Assembly: GCF_015160875.1 (NCBI RefSeq)
Contig: NZ_CP063374.1
Coordinates: 930,001 to 994,000 of the forward strand
Length of the DNA stretch: 64,000 nt
Direction of reading: 5' to 3'
From: Streptomyces chromofuscus
GTDB taxonomy: Bacteria > Actinomycetota > Actinomycetes > Streptomycetales > Streptomycetaceae
Shown here: positions 1 to 8,573 of the stretch, piece by piece
How positions within the stretch are numbered: position 1 is the first letter of the stretch
How the letters are laid out: each line of letters begins with the position of its first letter
Notes under the pieces: model-generated
Told to the model about the DNA's origin: nothing
The model's database searches: none
Seen by the model: only the letters and a program-made list of their open reading frames with translations
Made by a program: the position numbers and the translations under genes

Positions 1-250
1 ATTGCGCGGGATCCCGGACTCGCGGACGGCCAGGACGAGCAGAACCGATTCGGCGAGCAGCCGGCGGGCGACGAACTCCAAGGCCTGGGCCGACACACGG
101 TCCAGCCACTGCGCGTCGTCGACCAGGCAGAGCAACGGCTCGTCGCCGACGGTCCCGGCGAGCAGACTCAGGGTCCAGGCTGACCAGAAAGCGGTCGGGC
201 GCATCACCGACCTGCATCCCGAACGCCGTGCGCCCTTGTGAGACGCGATC
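1..250 (-). pseudogene. Fragment of a LuxR-family AAA ATPase regulator, frameshifted
   Basis: Read on the minus strand, bases 1-150 encode a typical Walker B segment of the large ATP-binding LuxR-type regulators (LLCLVDDAQWLD, then an SAQALEFVARRLLAE-like stretch). Bases about 185-250 encode the stretch that normally precedes it (FGMQ-GDAPDRFLV), but in a different frame, so a frameshift lies near 185-200. The gene continues off the left edge, so its C-terminal HTH cannot be seen. Family resemblance is from general knowledge of MalT/LAL-type regulators. Either a decayed gene or a sequencing error would explain the break. Confidence 0.5.
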
Positions 251-452
251 CGGTCCCGTTCCTTCCGGCCCGCCGTCATCCGCTTCACCGCGCTCGTCGT
301 TCCGACCTGGGCAGCGCTTGCCGAGGAGCGGGACGACCGCGCAGAACGAACCGGCGGGACACCGTTCGGGACGCGCATCCCGGCCGGCGCGCACGTGGCT
401 GGAAGCCTCTGCTACCGACCCGCGCGGCACCAACCGATGACGCCTCGACGGA

Positions 453-794
453 TCAGGTCACCGATCCCACGACGACTGCCGTGCACACGAACGTCAACAC
501 GGTGATCACTGCCATGGCGATCAGTGTCCCTCGCAGCCATCGCCCGAACCGAACGCGGTTCGCCGCCTCTACGGCGCCGATGCTGTCGGCGATGTGCTTC
601 GTCACCAAGCGGGCCACGTACTTCTGCTCCTCGAGATACCACAGCTCGATATCCCTCTTCTGCGCATGGGTCAGCCCGTCCGTCTGCTCGGTGAAGGCAG
701 CCACGCGTCGGCGAGCGGCACTGAGATGAGCCGCCCGGTACAGATAAGCCTCTATGTCGACCAGTCCACGAGCGGCCTGCTCGTTCGTGTTCAT
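453..794 (-). CDS. Small membrane-anchored hypothetical protein
   Basis: A 113-residue protein of unknown function. Residues 1-80 are charged and helical (RGLVDIEAYLYRAAHLSAARRR, then an acidic/aromatic HAQKRDIELWYLEEQKYVARL stretch). The last 25 residues form one hydrophobic helix (GTLIAMAVITVLTFVCTAVVVG) that probably anchors it in the membrane with the N-terminus in the cytoplasm. The ATG at 794 is chosen because GGGAGAGC lies just upstream. A degenerate copy of the island promoter (AGTCCCA-N16-GGTC on the minus strand, 884-910) lies about 90 bases upstream. No family recognised. Confidence 0.6.
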   Translation of the reverse strand: MNTNEQAARGLVDIEAYLYRAAHLSAARRRVAAFTEQTDGLTHAQKRDIELWYLEEQKYVARLVTKHIADSIGAVEAANRVRFGRWLRGTLIAMAVITVLTFVCTAVVVGSVT

Positions 795-883
795 GATGCT
801 CTCCCAGAGTCCGTGGCCCGGTGCTCCGCACACCGCGCCCTTCGCGTCGGTGCACCCCATGAAGTCGGTTTACCCATGGAGTG

Positions 884-910
884 GACCGATGAGCCCGGCC
901 ACGTGGGACT
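884..910 (-). promoter_or_regulatory. Degenerate ECF41-type promoter candidate
   Basis: On the minus strand the -35 box reads AGTCCCA (5 of 7 match to TGTCACA), followed by exactly 16 bases and GGTC. It points at the small membrane protein gene starting at 794. The match is weak and may be chance. Confidence 0.3.
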
Positions 911-1084
911 CGCGTGCGGCCGGGTCCCGGTCGTCGGTGCCGTGGTCCTCGTCGCCGGTGCGTGCCGCATGGTCCTCTTCATGGATGCGTGGCACCTGAC
1001 CGCATGTCACACGGTCAGGCACCAGAAGGGAAACGGCCGTCGGCACGCGCTCCCCGACGGTCCGGTGCGCTGGGCGCCGGCCGC

Positions 1085-1804
1085 TCAGCCGGTCGCCTGC
1101 GCCGCCTCGTTGATCAGGCGCGCCACGTCACCGGGACGAGAGACGCTGACGGCGTGGGAAGCGGACACGCTCACCACCGTGGCCTCCGCGCGCTCGGCCA
1201 TGAACGTCTGGGCCTGCGGCGGGATGTTCCGGTCGTCGGTGGCCACGAGAACCCAGGACGGGACGTCCTTCCACGCCGGGGTGGCAGAGCCCTCCGCCAG
1301 CGCGGCATCGGTCACGGGTCGCTGGGTGGCGGCCATGATCGCCGCGGTCTCCTCGGGGACGTCCGCGGCGAACTGCTGGTGGAATTTGCTCTTCTCGATG
1401 TAGAGATCCGCGCCCTGGCTCCCGTCGGGCAGGGTGATCGGCACCGGGTGGAGCGCCTCCCCGAGGGTGCTGCCCGGGAACTTGCCGGCCAGGGTGATCG
1501 CGCTTTCGCCTTCGTCCGGCAGGAAGGCCGCGACGAAGACGAGTGCCGTGACGTTGTCGAGTCCCCTGGCGGCGTTACTGATGACCGCGCCGCCGTAGGA
1601 GTGGCCGGCGAGGACCACAGGGCCCTCGATGGAGGCGACGAGTTGTCTGACGTACTCGCTGTCTCCAGCCAGTCCGCGCAGCGGATTGCTCGCGGCCACC
1701 ACCGGGTAGCCGTGGGACTGGAGCTTGTCGACGACGCCGTTCCAGCTGGAGGAGTCCGCGAAAGCGCCGTGGACGAGGACGATGGTGGGCTTCTGTGCAC
1801 TCAT
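1085..1804 (-). CDS. Alpha/beta hydrolase (esterase-like)
   Basis: A 239-residue cytoplasmic alpha/beta hydrolase. Visible motifs are the oxyanion-hole strand IVLVHGAFADSSSW (residues 8-21), the nucleophile elbow GHSYGG with Ser69, and a C-terminal SASHAVSVSRP segment carrying the probable catalytic His. The ATG at 1804 follows AAAGG; an in-frame upstream ATG would add an atypical Arg-rich leader. It is close in sequence to the secreted hydrolase at 14974-15805, which looks like a paralog. Substrate unknown; such proteins in Streptomyces are usually annotated only as hydrolases. No TGTCACA-N16-GGTC site lies upstream, unlike most neighbours. Confidence 0.85.
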   Translation of the reverse strand: MSAQKPTIVLVHGAFADSSSWNGVVDKLQSHGYPVVAASNPLRGLAGDSEYVRQLVASIEGPVVLAGHSYGGAVISNAARGLDNVTALVFVAAFLPDEGESAITLAGKFPGSTLGEALHPVPITLPDGSQGADLYIEKSKFHQQFAADVPEETAAIMAATQRPVTDAALAEGSATPAWKDVPSWVLVATDDRNIPPQAQTFMAERAEATVVSVSASHAVSVSRPGDVARLINEAAQATG

Positions 1805-2012
1805 GGGAGTGGCCTTTCGTTTTGCCAGTGAGATACGCGCGTCATCGGGCGTGCGGCTGTGCTGGATCGCGGGGCGTTCCGACCTTCGGTACCGGCGGAC
1901 GGGCCGGACTGGAAATCCGAATTCCAATGCCGAATTCCACGGGAATCACGCTTCTCGTCCGCCGGGCGTCACTGCCGGTACGCCTGGATTCTTCGCGGAA
2001 TTGCGCGAGGGG

Positions 2013-2963
2013 TCAGTCGGTGCCGAGAGCCTTGCGCAGGACGTGGACGGCCTGCTCGATCGCCGCGGTGGAAGCCTGAGTTCCGCGAACCGGGTTCAGC
2101 ATCATGAAGTCGTGCAGGGTGGCGTTGTAGCGGATGCTCGTGGTCGGCACGCCGGCCTGGATCAACTTGCGGGCGTACGCTTCGCCCTCGTCGCGCAGAA
2201 CGTCGTTCTCGTCGACCACGACGAACGCCGGCGGCAGCCCCTGGAGGTCTTCCAGGGTCGCGCGCAGCGGGGAGGCCGTGATCCGGTCCCGCTCCGCCGG
2301 GTCGGCGGTGTAGGCGTTCCAGAACCACTCCATGGCCTTCGCGGTCAGGTGCGGTCCATGGGCGAAGGTCCGGTAGCTCTCGGTGTCCTGCCCCGCGTCG
2401 GTGACGGGGTAGTACAGCGACTGGTGCAGGAAGGTCACGTCGCCGCGCTGCTTGGCCATGTGGGTGAGGGCGGCGCTCATGTTGCCGCCGACGGAGTCAC
2501 CGGCGACGACCATACGGGAGCCGTCGAGACCTTCTTCGGCGCCCTTGGTGGTGACCCACTGGGCGGTGGCGTACGCCTGCTCGATGGCGACGGGGTACTT
2601 CGCCTCCGGGGAGCGGTCGTACTCGACGAAGACCAGGGCCGCCTCCGCGCCCACGGCCAGCTCACGCACCAGACGGTCATGGGTGCCGGCGTTCCCGAGA
2701 ATCCAGCCACCGCCGTGCACGTAGAGGATCACGGGCAGGACACCGGTGCTGCCGACGGGCTTGACGATGCGGACCCTCACGTCGCCGACCCGGGCGGGGA
2801 CAGTGATCCACTTCTCGTCCACGTCGAGTTTCTCGACCGGCCCGGACTGAACGTCGTCGAGTAGCTTGCGGGCGCCCTCGACACCGAGTTCGTACAGCAG
2901 CGGCGGCTTGGCGGTCGCGTCCGCGAATTCCTGTGCGGCGGGCTCGAGAATGATGTCATTCAC
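2013..2963 (-). CDS. Alpha/beta hydrolase, hormone-sensitive-lipase type
   Basis: A 316-residue esterase of the HSL family, cytoplasmic, no signal peptide. The diagnostic HGGG oxyanion motif is at 83-86 (YVHGGGWILG), the nucleophile Ser157 is in GDSVGG, the acid is probably Asp254 (DENDVLRDE), and the catalytic His284 is in ATLHDF. The GTG at 2963 is preceded by AAGGAG. It stands alone behind an island-type promoter at 3014-3040 (CGTCACA-N16-GGTC), which would give a short leader of about 45 bases. The natural substrate cannot be read from sequence; members cleave short-chain esters. Confidence 0.88.
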   Translation of the reverse strand: MNDIILEPAAQEFADATAKPPLLYELGVEGARKLLDDVQSGPVEKLDVDEKWITVPARVGDVRVRIVKPVGSTGVLPVILYVHGGGWILGNAGTHDRLVRELAVGAEAALVFVEYDRSPEAKYPVAIEQAYATAQWVTTKGAEEGLDGSRMVVAGDSVGGNMSAALTHMAKQRGDVTFLHQSLYYPVTDAGQDTESYRTFAHGPHLTAKAMEWFWNAYTADPAERDRITASPLRATLEDLQGLPPAFVVVDENDVLRDEGEAYARKLIQAGVPTTSIRYNATLHDFMMLNPVRGTQASTAAIEQAVHVLRKALGTD

Positions 2964-3013
2964 GGCAAGCTCCTTGCGAGGTGGTGTGTTGTGGAAGGCT
3001 TTCCACCTCATGA

Positions 3014-3040
3014 GACCGGGCCGGGAGTCGATGTGTGACG
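3014..3040 (-). promoter_or_regulatory. ECF41-type promoter for the HSL-type hydrolase
   Basis: Minus-strand CGTCACA, 16 bases, GGTC. One of 17 such sites in the island; one mismatch in the -35 box. Drives the gene starting at 2963. Confidence 0.65.
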
Positions 3041-3293
3041 CGCCGGGGAAAACGGCACGGAAATCGCTCACCGCCCACGGCCTTATCGAGCGCATTCCTC
3101 GCCGGCCCGAGCCGCCGATTCGGCGTCGCTGGTGCCGCGGCAGGCAACGTTTGCCCGGCAAGGAGCGGCGTCCGGTGCGTGCTCTCGACGTGCCGGCCGG
3201 AAGCCCTCGTACTGGATGTACTTGGGCTTCCGGCCGGTGCGGCGAGAGGGCGTGCCGGGCGTCGGGACGGGGTGAACGTTGCCTGTCGCGGCA

Positions 3294-4082
3294 CTAGTCG
3301 GAGGCCCCCTGGGTGGGGTCGGTGGGCCTCGGCAGCAGGAAGTCGTCGACGTACAGATCGACACGCTCGTTGTAGAACGCGGTCAGCCCGGCGATGCGGT
3401 TGGCGTGGATGGTCGGGAAGTCGTACGTCCATGCGATGTCCTCGTGGGAGGCGGTGTCGCTGTCGAACGACCAGTAGCTGCTCGTCGTCCCCTTGTACGG
3501 GCATTCGGTCACCGTGTCCGAGTGCCGCAGCCGGGTCCAGTCGATGGTCGTGCGGTCGAGGTAGTAGCGGGTCGGCAGGCCGGTCTCGAACAGCTTCACG
3601 CAATCGAGGGCCTCCGCCAGCACGACACCGTCCAACTCGACGCGGACGCTGCTGCTGGAACGCAGGGCGTCCACGCGGCAGTACGGGCTCCGGGGATGAA
3701 CGAAGACCGGCTCGTCCTCCTCGAACCACGTGTCCAGCGCCTCCCACTCGAAACGCACGGTGTCGTGCAGCGGCTCCGGGGCGCCCTCTCCCCAAACCCA
3801 CGCCGCGCCCGGGCGGACCTCCGGCCCGACCCGAAGGGTGTGGCGGTGCGCGGGGCCGGCACCGAGTTGCTCCATGTGCTTGTCGTCGTGGAGCACGCCG
3901 TCCACCAGGTCCTCGACCGGGATGCTGAACTGTGGGTAGGCCTGCCATTCCCACACGTACAGCGCGCGGCGGGTGTCGAAGGCGACACGTCCGCCGATCA
4001 TTCCCCGGATGCGGCGGGGAACGGGCTCCACGTGCCCGATCGGGACGATGAGGCTCGGGTGCAGGCCACTGTCGGTTGCCAT
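3294..4082 (-). CDS. DUF427 family protein, two DUF427 domains
   Basis: A 262-residue protein with two DUF427 modules. The first runs over about residues 20-120 (GMIGGRVAFDTRRALYVWE), the second over about 135-235, ending in a TECPYKGTTSSYWSF and IAWTYDFP region typical of the family. DUF427 proteins are small beta-barrel-like proteins of unknown biochemical role; actinobacterial copies are common. The ATG at 4082 follows AAGGTG. No island-type promoter is visible upstream, so its regulation may differ from its neighbours. Confidence 0.85.
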   Translation of the reverse strand: MATDSGLHPSLIVPIGHVEPVPRRIRGMIGGRVAFDTRRALYVWEWQAYPQFSIPVEDLVDGVLHDDKHMEQLGAGPAHRHTLRVGPEVRPGAAWVWGEGAPEPLHDTVRFEWEALDTWFEEDEPVFVHPRSPYCRVDALRSSSSVRVELDGVVLAEALDCVKLFETGLPTRYYLDRTTIDWTRLRHSDTVTECPYKGTTSSYWSFDSDTASHEDIAWTYDFPTIHANRIAGLTAFYNERVDLYVDDFLLPRPTDPTQGASD

Positions 4083-4324
4083 GGTGATCACCTTGAGTTC
4101 GCTGATGGTGCGCTCGCCGTGCCCGGTGTCTGCGGACCCAGGACGACCGCGCCTATTCGGGCCGACGGCCCTCGCCTGTCCGTTCGATGCTATCGGCTGT
4201 GCCCGACGGCGGCCTCGAAAGCGGGGCTCGACCACAGGTCGTTGTCACACGGTGTTTCCGGTCGCTGTGTGGCGCCGATCAGAACGACGGCGTGGTCCGA
4301 CGGGAGGGCGTCGACGACCGACGA

Positions 4325-4351
4325 TGTCACAGATGCCGAAGGCTCCCGGTC
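4325..4351 (+). promoter_or_regulatory. ECF41-type promoter for the CMD-psi/hydrolase/MFS unit
   Basis: TGTCACA, 16 bases, GGTC, exact in both boxes. It lies 40 bases upstream of the ATG of the decayed carboxymuconolactone decarboxylase-like gene and probably also drives the hydrolase and transporter behind it. Confidence 0.7.
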
Positions 4352-4390
4352 AGTGGGCCGTAACCGATTGGCACCTGAGGGGATTCCATC

Positions 4391-4600
4391 ATGGGCGCGC
4401 GTATCGACTGCTTCGGCAACACCTTTGCCGGCCAGGTCACTGAGCACCTGAACTCGACCGGAGCGGTGGTGCGGGCGGCGTGCCGGACGAGACATGGGCG
4501 AACGCCGCGCAGCACTACGGCGACCAGCTCGTCGCGCTGATCTCGCCGATCGACGTCTCGCACGCCTACAACCGCGTGGCTTCTTTGCGCCCGGTCGACC
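4391..4600 (+). pseudogene. Carboxymuconolactone decarboxylase/AhpD-like gene with internal deletion
   Basis: From the ATG at 4391 the frame gives MGARIDCFGNTFAGQVTEHL, matching the N-terminus of actinobacterial carboxymuconolactone decarboxylase-family (AhpD-like) proteins. From about 4480, in another frame, follows VPDETWANAAQHY and ALISPIDVSHAYNRV, matching their C-terminal helix. The middle, about 75 residues in the family including the CxxC peroxidase-type active site, is missing, so the product cannot be active. The gene sits directly behind an exact ECF41-type promoter, and CMD proteins are the classic partners of ECF41 sigma factors. Family comparison is from memory, not alignment. 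Confidence 0.72.
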
Positions 4601-4712
4601 GGTGCCGCCCGGCCGCGTCGCACGCGGAACGACTGCCGCCGTCATCCGAGCGACCTCACGTCCCCGGCGAACCGTGGCTTCCCCCACGGGCAACGGAATC
4701 CGAAGGACTGTC

Positions 4713-5663
4713 ATGTCAGAACGCCCCGTACTCGCCCCTCTCCGACGAGTCGGCACCGACGTACTGGAAGTCGCCTACTACGAGACGGGCTCCGCGCAGG
4801 ACGACACCGTGCCGCTCCTGCACGGCTTCCCCTACGACCTCCACAGCTACGTGGACGTGGCCCCGCTGCTCGCGGACAGCGGGTTCCGGGTCGTCGTCCC
4901 CCATCTGCGGGGCCACGGGCCCACCACGTTGCTTTCCGGATCGGCTCCGCGCTCGGGTCAGCAGGCCGCCCTGGGCGCCGACGTCGTCGCCCTCCTGGAC
5001 GCCCTGGGCGTGGAGCGGGCCCATCTCGCCGGGTACGACTGGGGCGGGCGCGCCCCCAACGTCGCCGCGGCCCTGTGGCCCGAGCGCGTTCTCGGCCTGG
5101 TCTCGGTCAACAGCCACCTCATCCAGGACATCGGTGCGGCGGCGAAGCCCCTCGCACCCGAACTGGACGCGGGGTTCTGGTACTTCTGGTGCTTCTACTA
5201 CCTCCTCACCGAGCGGGACCGGGCCGGTCTGGCCCAGGACCCTCGGGGGATCGCGCGAGTGATCTGGAAGCGGAACTCCCCCAAGTGGCCGTTCCACGAG
5301 CACGATCCGGAGCGGGCCGCGCGGGCCTTCGCCAATCCCGACTGCACCGACGTCGTGCTCCATCCGTACCGGCACCGGCTCGGTTTCGCGCCGGGCGCCG
5401 AGGAGTATGCGGACCTCGAGGCACGTCTCACCGAGTTGCCCCCGATCACGGTTCCCGCCGTCACCCTCGACGGCACGGCCGACGGCAACTTCCCGGCCTC
5501 GGACGGTTCCTCGACGGCCCGTCGCTTCACCGGCCCCCGACTCCACCGCACGGTGGCGGACCCGGGCCACAAGTTCGCAGCGGCCGTACGCGACGTGCGC
5601 GCCCTGCGGCAGGAGAACACCCGCCGCGACCGCCTCACCGGACGACGCCAGGACACACCATGA
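4713..5663 (+). CDS. Alpha/beta hydrolase, epoxide hydrolase/dehalogenase type
   Basis: A 316-residue cytoplasmic alpha/beta hydrolase. LLHGFPYD (35-42) forms the oxyanion loop and the nucleophile elbow reads GYDWGG with Asp109 in place of Ser, the pattern of epoxide hydrolases and haloalkane dehalogenases rather than esterases. A late DPGHKFA segment supplies the probable catalytic His. The ATG at 4713 follows GAAGG. Its stop overlaps the start of the MFS exporter (ATGA at 5660-5663), so the two are translationally coupled and probably handle related compounds. Transcription likely comes from the ECF41-type promoter at 4325. Substrate unknown. Confidence 0.85.
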   Translation: MSERPVLAPLRRVGTDVLEVAYYETGSAQDDTVPLLHGFPYDLHSYVDVAPLLADSGFRVVVPHLRGHGPTTLLSGSAPRSGQQAALGADVVALLDALGVERAHLAGYDWGGRAPNVAAALWPERVLGLVSVNSHLIQDIGAAAKPLAPELDAGFWYFWCFYYLLTERDRAGLAQDPRGIARVIWKRNSPKWPFHEHDPERAARAFANPDCTDVVLHPYRHRLGFAPGAEEYADLEARLTELPPITVPAVTLDGTADGNFPASDGSSTARRFTGPRLHRTVADPGHKFAAAVRDVRALRQENTRRDRLTGRRQDTP

Positions 5664-7195
5664 ATCACTCCCCCACTCCCGAGGGTCCCGTCTCCCTCCG
5701 CGTCGCCAGTGCTCGTGGACGGTGGACCCTGCTGGCCACCGTCCTGGGGTCCGGCGTCGTACTGCTCGGCTCGACGGTCACCAATGTCGCGCTGCCGCAC
5801 ATCGGAAACGACCTCGACGCCGACCTCCCCGTCCTCCAGTGGACGGTGAACGCCTACATGCTGACCCTGGCGGGTCTGATCCTGCTGGGCGGGTCCCTGG
5901 GCGACCGTTTCGGGCGGCGCCGCATCTTCGTCCTGGGCACCGTGTGGTTCGCGGTGGCCTCCCTCCTGTGCGGCCTGGCTCCGGACACCGGCACGCTGAT
6001 AGCCGCCCGGGCGCTGCAGGGCGTCGGCGGTGCCCTGCTCACCCCCGGTTCACTGGCGATCATCGAGGCCTCGTTCCACCCGGACGACCGGCCGCGCGCG
6101 ATCGGCCTGTGGTCGGGCTTCGGCGGTATCGGCGCCGCCCTCGGACCGTTCCTGGGCGGGTGGCTGGTGGACGGCCCCGGCTGGCGTTGGACCTTCCTGC
6201 TGAGCGTCCTCCCGGCGCTGGTGTGCGTGCCCGTCGCGCTGCGCCACGTCCCGGAGTCCGTGGGCACGCCTGCGAAGGATGCGGTCGTCGTGGCCGGCGC
6301 GGAGGGCCGACGGCGACTCGATTTCGACATACCCGGCGCCGTCCTGGGCGCCCTGGCACTCGCCCTGGCCACCTACGCGCTGACCGAGGCACGCGACGGC
6401 GGTCCGGTGGCCATTGCCGCGGCCGTCGGCAGCGTCGTGGCGGGCGCCGCGTTCCTCCGCGCGGAGCGGCGCAGCGGCGACCCGATGATGCCACCGGCGA
6501 TCTTCTCGTCCCGGCAGTTCACCGCCGTCAATCTGATCACCCTGTGCGTCTACGCGGGCACGGGCGGGTTCTTCTTCCTGACCGCTCTGCAACTGCAGAT
6601 CGTCGTCGGATACTCGGCACTGGCAGCCGGTGCGGCCATGCTGCCGAACACGGTGCTGATGCTGCTGTTCTCGTCCCACTCCGGGACGCTCGCCCAGCGG
6701 CTGGGGCCGCGGACACCGCTCACCGTCGGCCCGCTGGTGTGCGCGGCGGGCATGCTGATGATGCTGCGGGTCGGTCCTGGCGCGTCCTACGTGCAGGACG
6801 TCCTCCCCGCCCTGCTGGTGCTGGGTGCCGGCATGGTCGTCATGGTCTCTCCGCTGACCGTGACCCTGCTGTCCTCGGTGGATGCCTCGAACGCCGGGCT
6901 GGCCAGCGGCATCAACAACGCCGCGGCGCGGGCGGCCGGGCTGGTGTCCGTGGCGGCGCTGCCGCTGCTCGTCGGGATGGGACCGGACACCTACCGGTCG
7001 GACGCGGCCTTCGACGCGTCGTTCAGCCGGGCCATGCCGCTGTGCGCAGGCCTGCTGGCCGTCGGTGCGTCGATCGCCTTCGGCACGCTGCGGCAGACCG
7101 CCACGGCTGCCCATCCGCCGCACGGTCGGACACACGGCTGGCTGATGGAGCCGCCGCTGGTGTCCCGCTTCGTCCGTCACCAGGCCGTCGAATGA
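5660..7195 (+). CDS. MFS drug-exporter-like transporter (DHA2-like, 14 TM)
   Basis: A 511-residue inner-membrane protein with about 14 hydrophobic helices. Typical MFS signatures are visible: NVALPHIGNDL in helix 1, GGSLGDRFGRRR in the loop between helices 2 and 3 (about residue 75), and ARALQGVGGALLTPGSL (motif C-like) near residue 120. This is the arrangement of proton-driven DHA2 exporters such as EmrB/QacA relatives. The ATG overlaps the stop of the upstream hydrolase, so it is the second or third gene of that unit. The exported compound cannot be inferred. Confidence 0.88.
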   Translation: MNHSPTPEGPVSLRVASARGRWTLLATVLGSGVVLLGSTVTNVALPHIGNDLDADLPVLQWTVNAYMLTLAGLILLGGSLGDRFGRRRIFVLGTVWFAVASLLCGLAPDTGTLIAARALQGVGGALLTPGSLAIIEASFHPDDRPRAIGLWSGFGGIGAALGPFLGGWLVDGPGWRWTFLLSVLPALVCVPVALRHVPESVGTPAKDAVVVAGAEGRRRLDFDIPGAVLGALALALATYALTEARDGGPVAIAAAVGSVVAGAAFLRAERRSGDPMMPPAIFSSRQFTAVNLITLCVYAGTGGFFFLTALQLQIVVGYSALAAGAAMLPNTVLMLLFSSHSGTLAQRLGPRTPLTVGPLVCAAGMLMMLRVGPGASYVQDVLPALLVLGAGMVVMVSPLTVTLLSSVDASNAGLASGINNAAARAAGLVSVAALPLLVGMGPDTYRSDAAFDASFSRAMPLCAGLLAVGASIAFGTLRQTATAAHPPHGRTHGWLMEPPLVSRFVRHQAVE

Positions 7196-7217
7196 CACCA
7201 GGCCGGCCACCCCCGGC

Positions 7218-7244
7218 TGTCACATCGGTGGAAGCCCACCGGTC
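7218..7244 (+). promoter_or_regulatory. ECF41-type promoter for the first cupin
   Basis: TGTCACA, 16 bases, GGTC, exact. It lies in the gap between the MFS gene and the cupin gene at 7322, giving a leader of about 70 bases. Confidence 0.68.
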
Positions 7245-7321
7245 TCCTTGTTGAGAGGACCGCTGTCCAGTGGTCCGCGCCGGCGCACGACATCGCGCCG
7301 GCCACAGGAAAGGATGCAGTC

Positions 7322-7816
7322 ATGTCGTACCCGTACCCGGAGCAGAAGTACTGGGGCGAGGACGGGGAGGTCAGCGCCGTCTTCCGACCCGCCACCACAC
7401 CGCCGGACATCGGTGAGAGCGGCACCGGGAAGGACGCCATCCACTATCTGGCGACCACCGGCACCACACGGGGCGAGTTCGGGCTGTACCGGGTGGAGAT
7501 GCGGCCCAGGGCGGGCGGACCCAAGACGCATTACCACAAGCGGATCTCGGAGTCGTTCTACATCCTGGACGGCACAGTGCGCGTGTTCGACGGCGTGCAG
7601 TGGGTCGACGCGCGCAAGGGAGACTTCCTGCACGTGCCCCAGGGCGGGCTGCACGCCTTCCGGAACGACTCCGACGCCCCCGCCGACATGCTGCTCCTGT
7701 TCACCCCGGGCGCCCCGCGCGAGGAGTACTTCGAGCAGGTGTCCAAACTGGCGCACGCTTCGGAGGAGGAGCGTGCCGCGTTCTTCGACAAGCACGACTC
7801 GTACTTCGTCGAGTAG
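7322..7816 (+). CDS. Cupin-domain protein
   Basis: A 164-residue single-domain cupin. The first metal-binding motif is visible as GGPKTHYHKRISESFYILDG (about residues 64-83; two His and a Glu as ligands), and the second as HVPQGGLHAFRN with a later His. The C-terminal tail (EERAAFFDKHDSYFV) is conserved-looking but unassigned. Metal-binding cupins range from dioxygenases to sugar epimerases; nothing here fixes the reaction. AGGAAAGG precedes the ATG. It is convergent with another cupin gene at 7947-8408, with a hairpin between them. Confidence 0.85.
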   Translation: MSYPYPEQKYWGEDGEVSAVFRPATTPPDIGESGTGKDAIHYLATTGTTRGEFGLYRVEMRPRAGGPKTHYHKRISESFYILDGTVRVFDGVQWVDARKGDFLHVPQGGLHAFRNDSDAPADMLLLFTPGAPREEYFEQVSKLAHASEEERAAFFDKHDSYFVE

Positions 7817-7899
7817 GAGCGACCGACAGCGGAGTGCTGCCCAGCCGATGCCGGATGGGACCCGGGGAAGCTTCTGCCCGGTGTAGCACCGGCACACCG

Positions 7900-7927
7900 C
7901 CGTCCGCCGCCACCGGGCAGCGGACGG
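7900..7927. terminator. Hairpin between two convergent cupin genes
   Basis: An 8-bp inverted repeat (CCGTCCGC / GCGGACGG) with a 12-base loop lies between the stops at 7816 and 7947. It has no T-run, as usual in Streptomyces, and could end transcription from both sides. Confidence 0.5.
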
Positions 7928-7946
7928 CGCCAGACCCCCGCGAGGG

Positions 7947-8408
7947 TCAGGCGGTGGGCCGCGGAGCGCGCAGGTGGGCGCGCTCCTTCAGCTCCTCCTC
8001 GTCGACCAGCTCGAGCATGGGCTTGCCGGGGGCGCACATCATGGTGACGACGAACTCGGTCCTCTCGTCGGACAGGGCGTTGCCGTCCTGGTAGTGGATG
8101 ACGTCGCCGCCCGGCTCCCAGAAGGTGCCGCCTGCCCCGATGACGCGCTCGGGCTCGCCTTCCAGTTCGAAGCGAACCGCGCCCTTGATGACGTAGCCGA
8201 ACGCCGGGCCGGAGTGGCGGTGCGGCGGGGTGCCGGGGTCACCGGGCTCCCACTGCACGTGGACGGTCATCGCCGAGGCACCCTCGGGAACGGTGATCGG
8301 CGAGGCGTCCTGAAGCATCTTCGCCGCTCGGGTCCAGCTCGGCCCGTCCTCGCCGCCGTGACCGTGTCCGTCGTGGCCGTGGTGGGTGTGCTGTGAGTTC
8401 TCCGACAC
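7947..8408 (-). CDS. Cupin-domain protein with His-rich N-terminus
   Basis: A 153-residue cupin. Residues 1-20 are His/Gly-rich (QHTHHGHDGHGHGG), suggesting extra metal binding. The cupin core has the first motif GTPPHRHSGPAFGYVIKG (about 58-75) and a second motif around WEPGGDVIHYQDG. The GTG at 8408 has GGAAGG upstream. It is divergent from the NmrA-like gene; both have an exact-spacing ECF41-type promoter in the shared 285-base gap. Cupins with His-rich leaders are common near oxidative stress genes, but the enzymatic role here is unknown. Confidence 0.83.
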   Translation of the reverse strand: MSENSQHTHHGHDGHGHGGEDGPSWTRAAKMLQDASPITVPEGASAMTVHVQWEPGDPGTPPHRHSGPAFGYVIKGAVRFELEGEPERVIGAGGTFWEPGGDVIHYQDGNALSDERTEFVVTMMCAPGKPMLELVDEEELKERAHLRAPRPTA

Positions 8409-8502
8409 TGAGTCGCACCTTCCGTGGTTTCACCGTGTCCAGACGGCACATCGTCCGCCGTCACGTGGTCATGTCCGGTCGTGAAGACCGCTCGACCGTC
8501 CT

Positions 8503-8529
8503 GACCGGCTGTCAGCCGGATCTGTGACA
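8503..8529 (-). promoter_or_regulatory. ECF41-type promoter for the His-rich cupin
   Basis: Minus-strand TGTCACA, 16 bases, GGTC, exact. It faces away from the plus-strand site at 8574, making a divergent pair. Confidence 0.7.
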
Positions 8530-8573
8530 CCGCACGACAGTCGGCCGTGACCGGCACCGGGCGCCCGGCTCGG

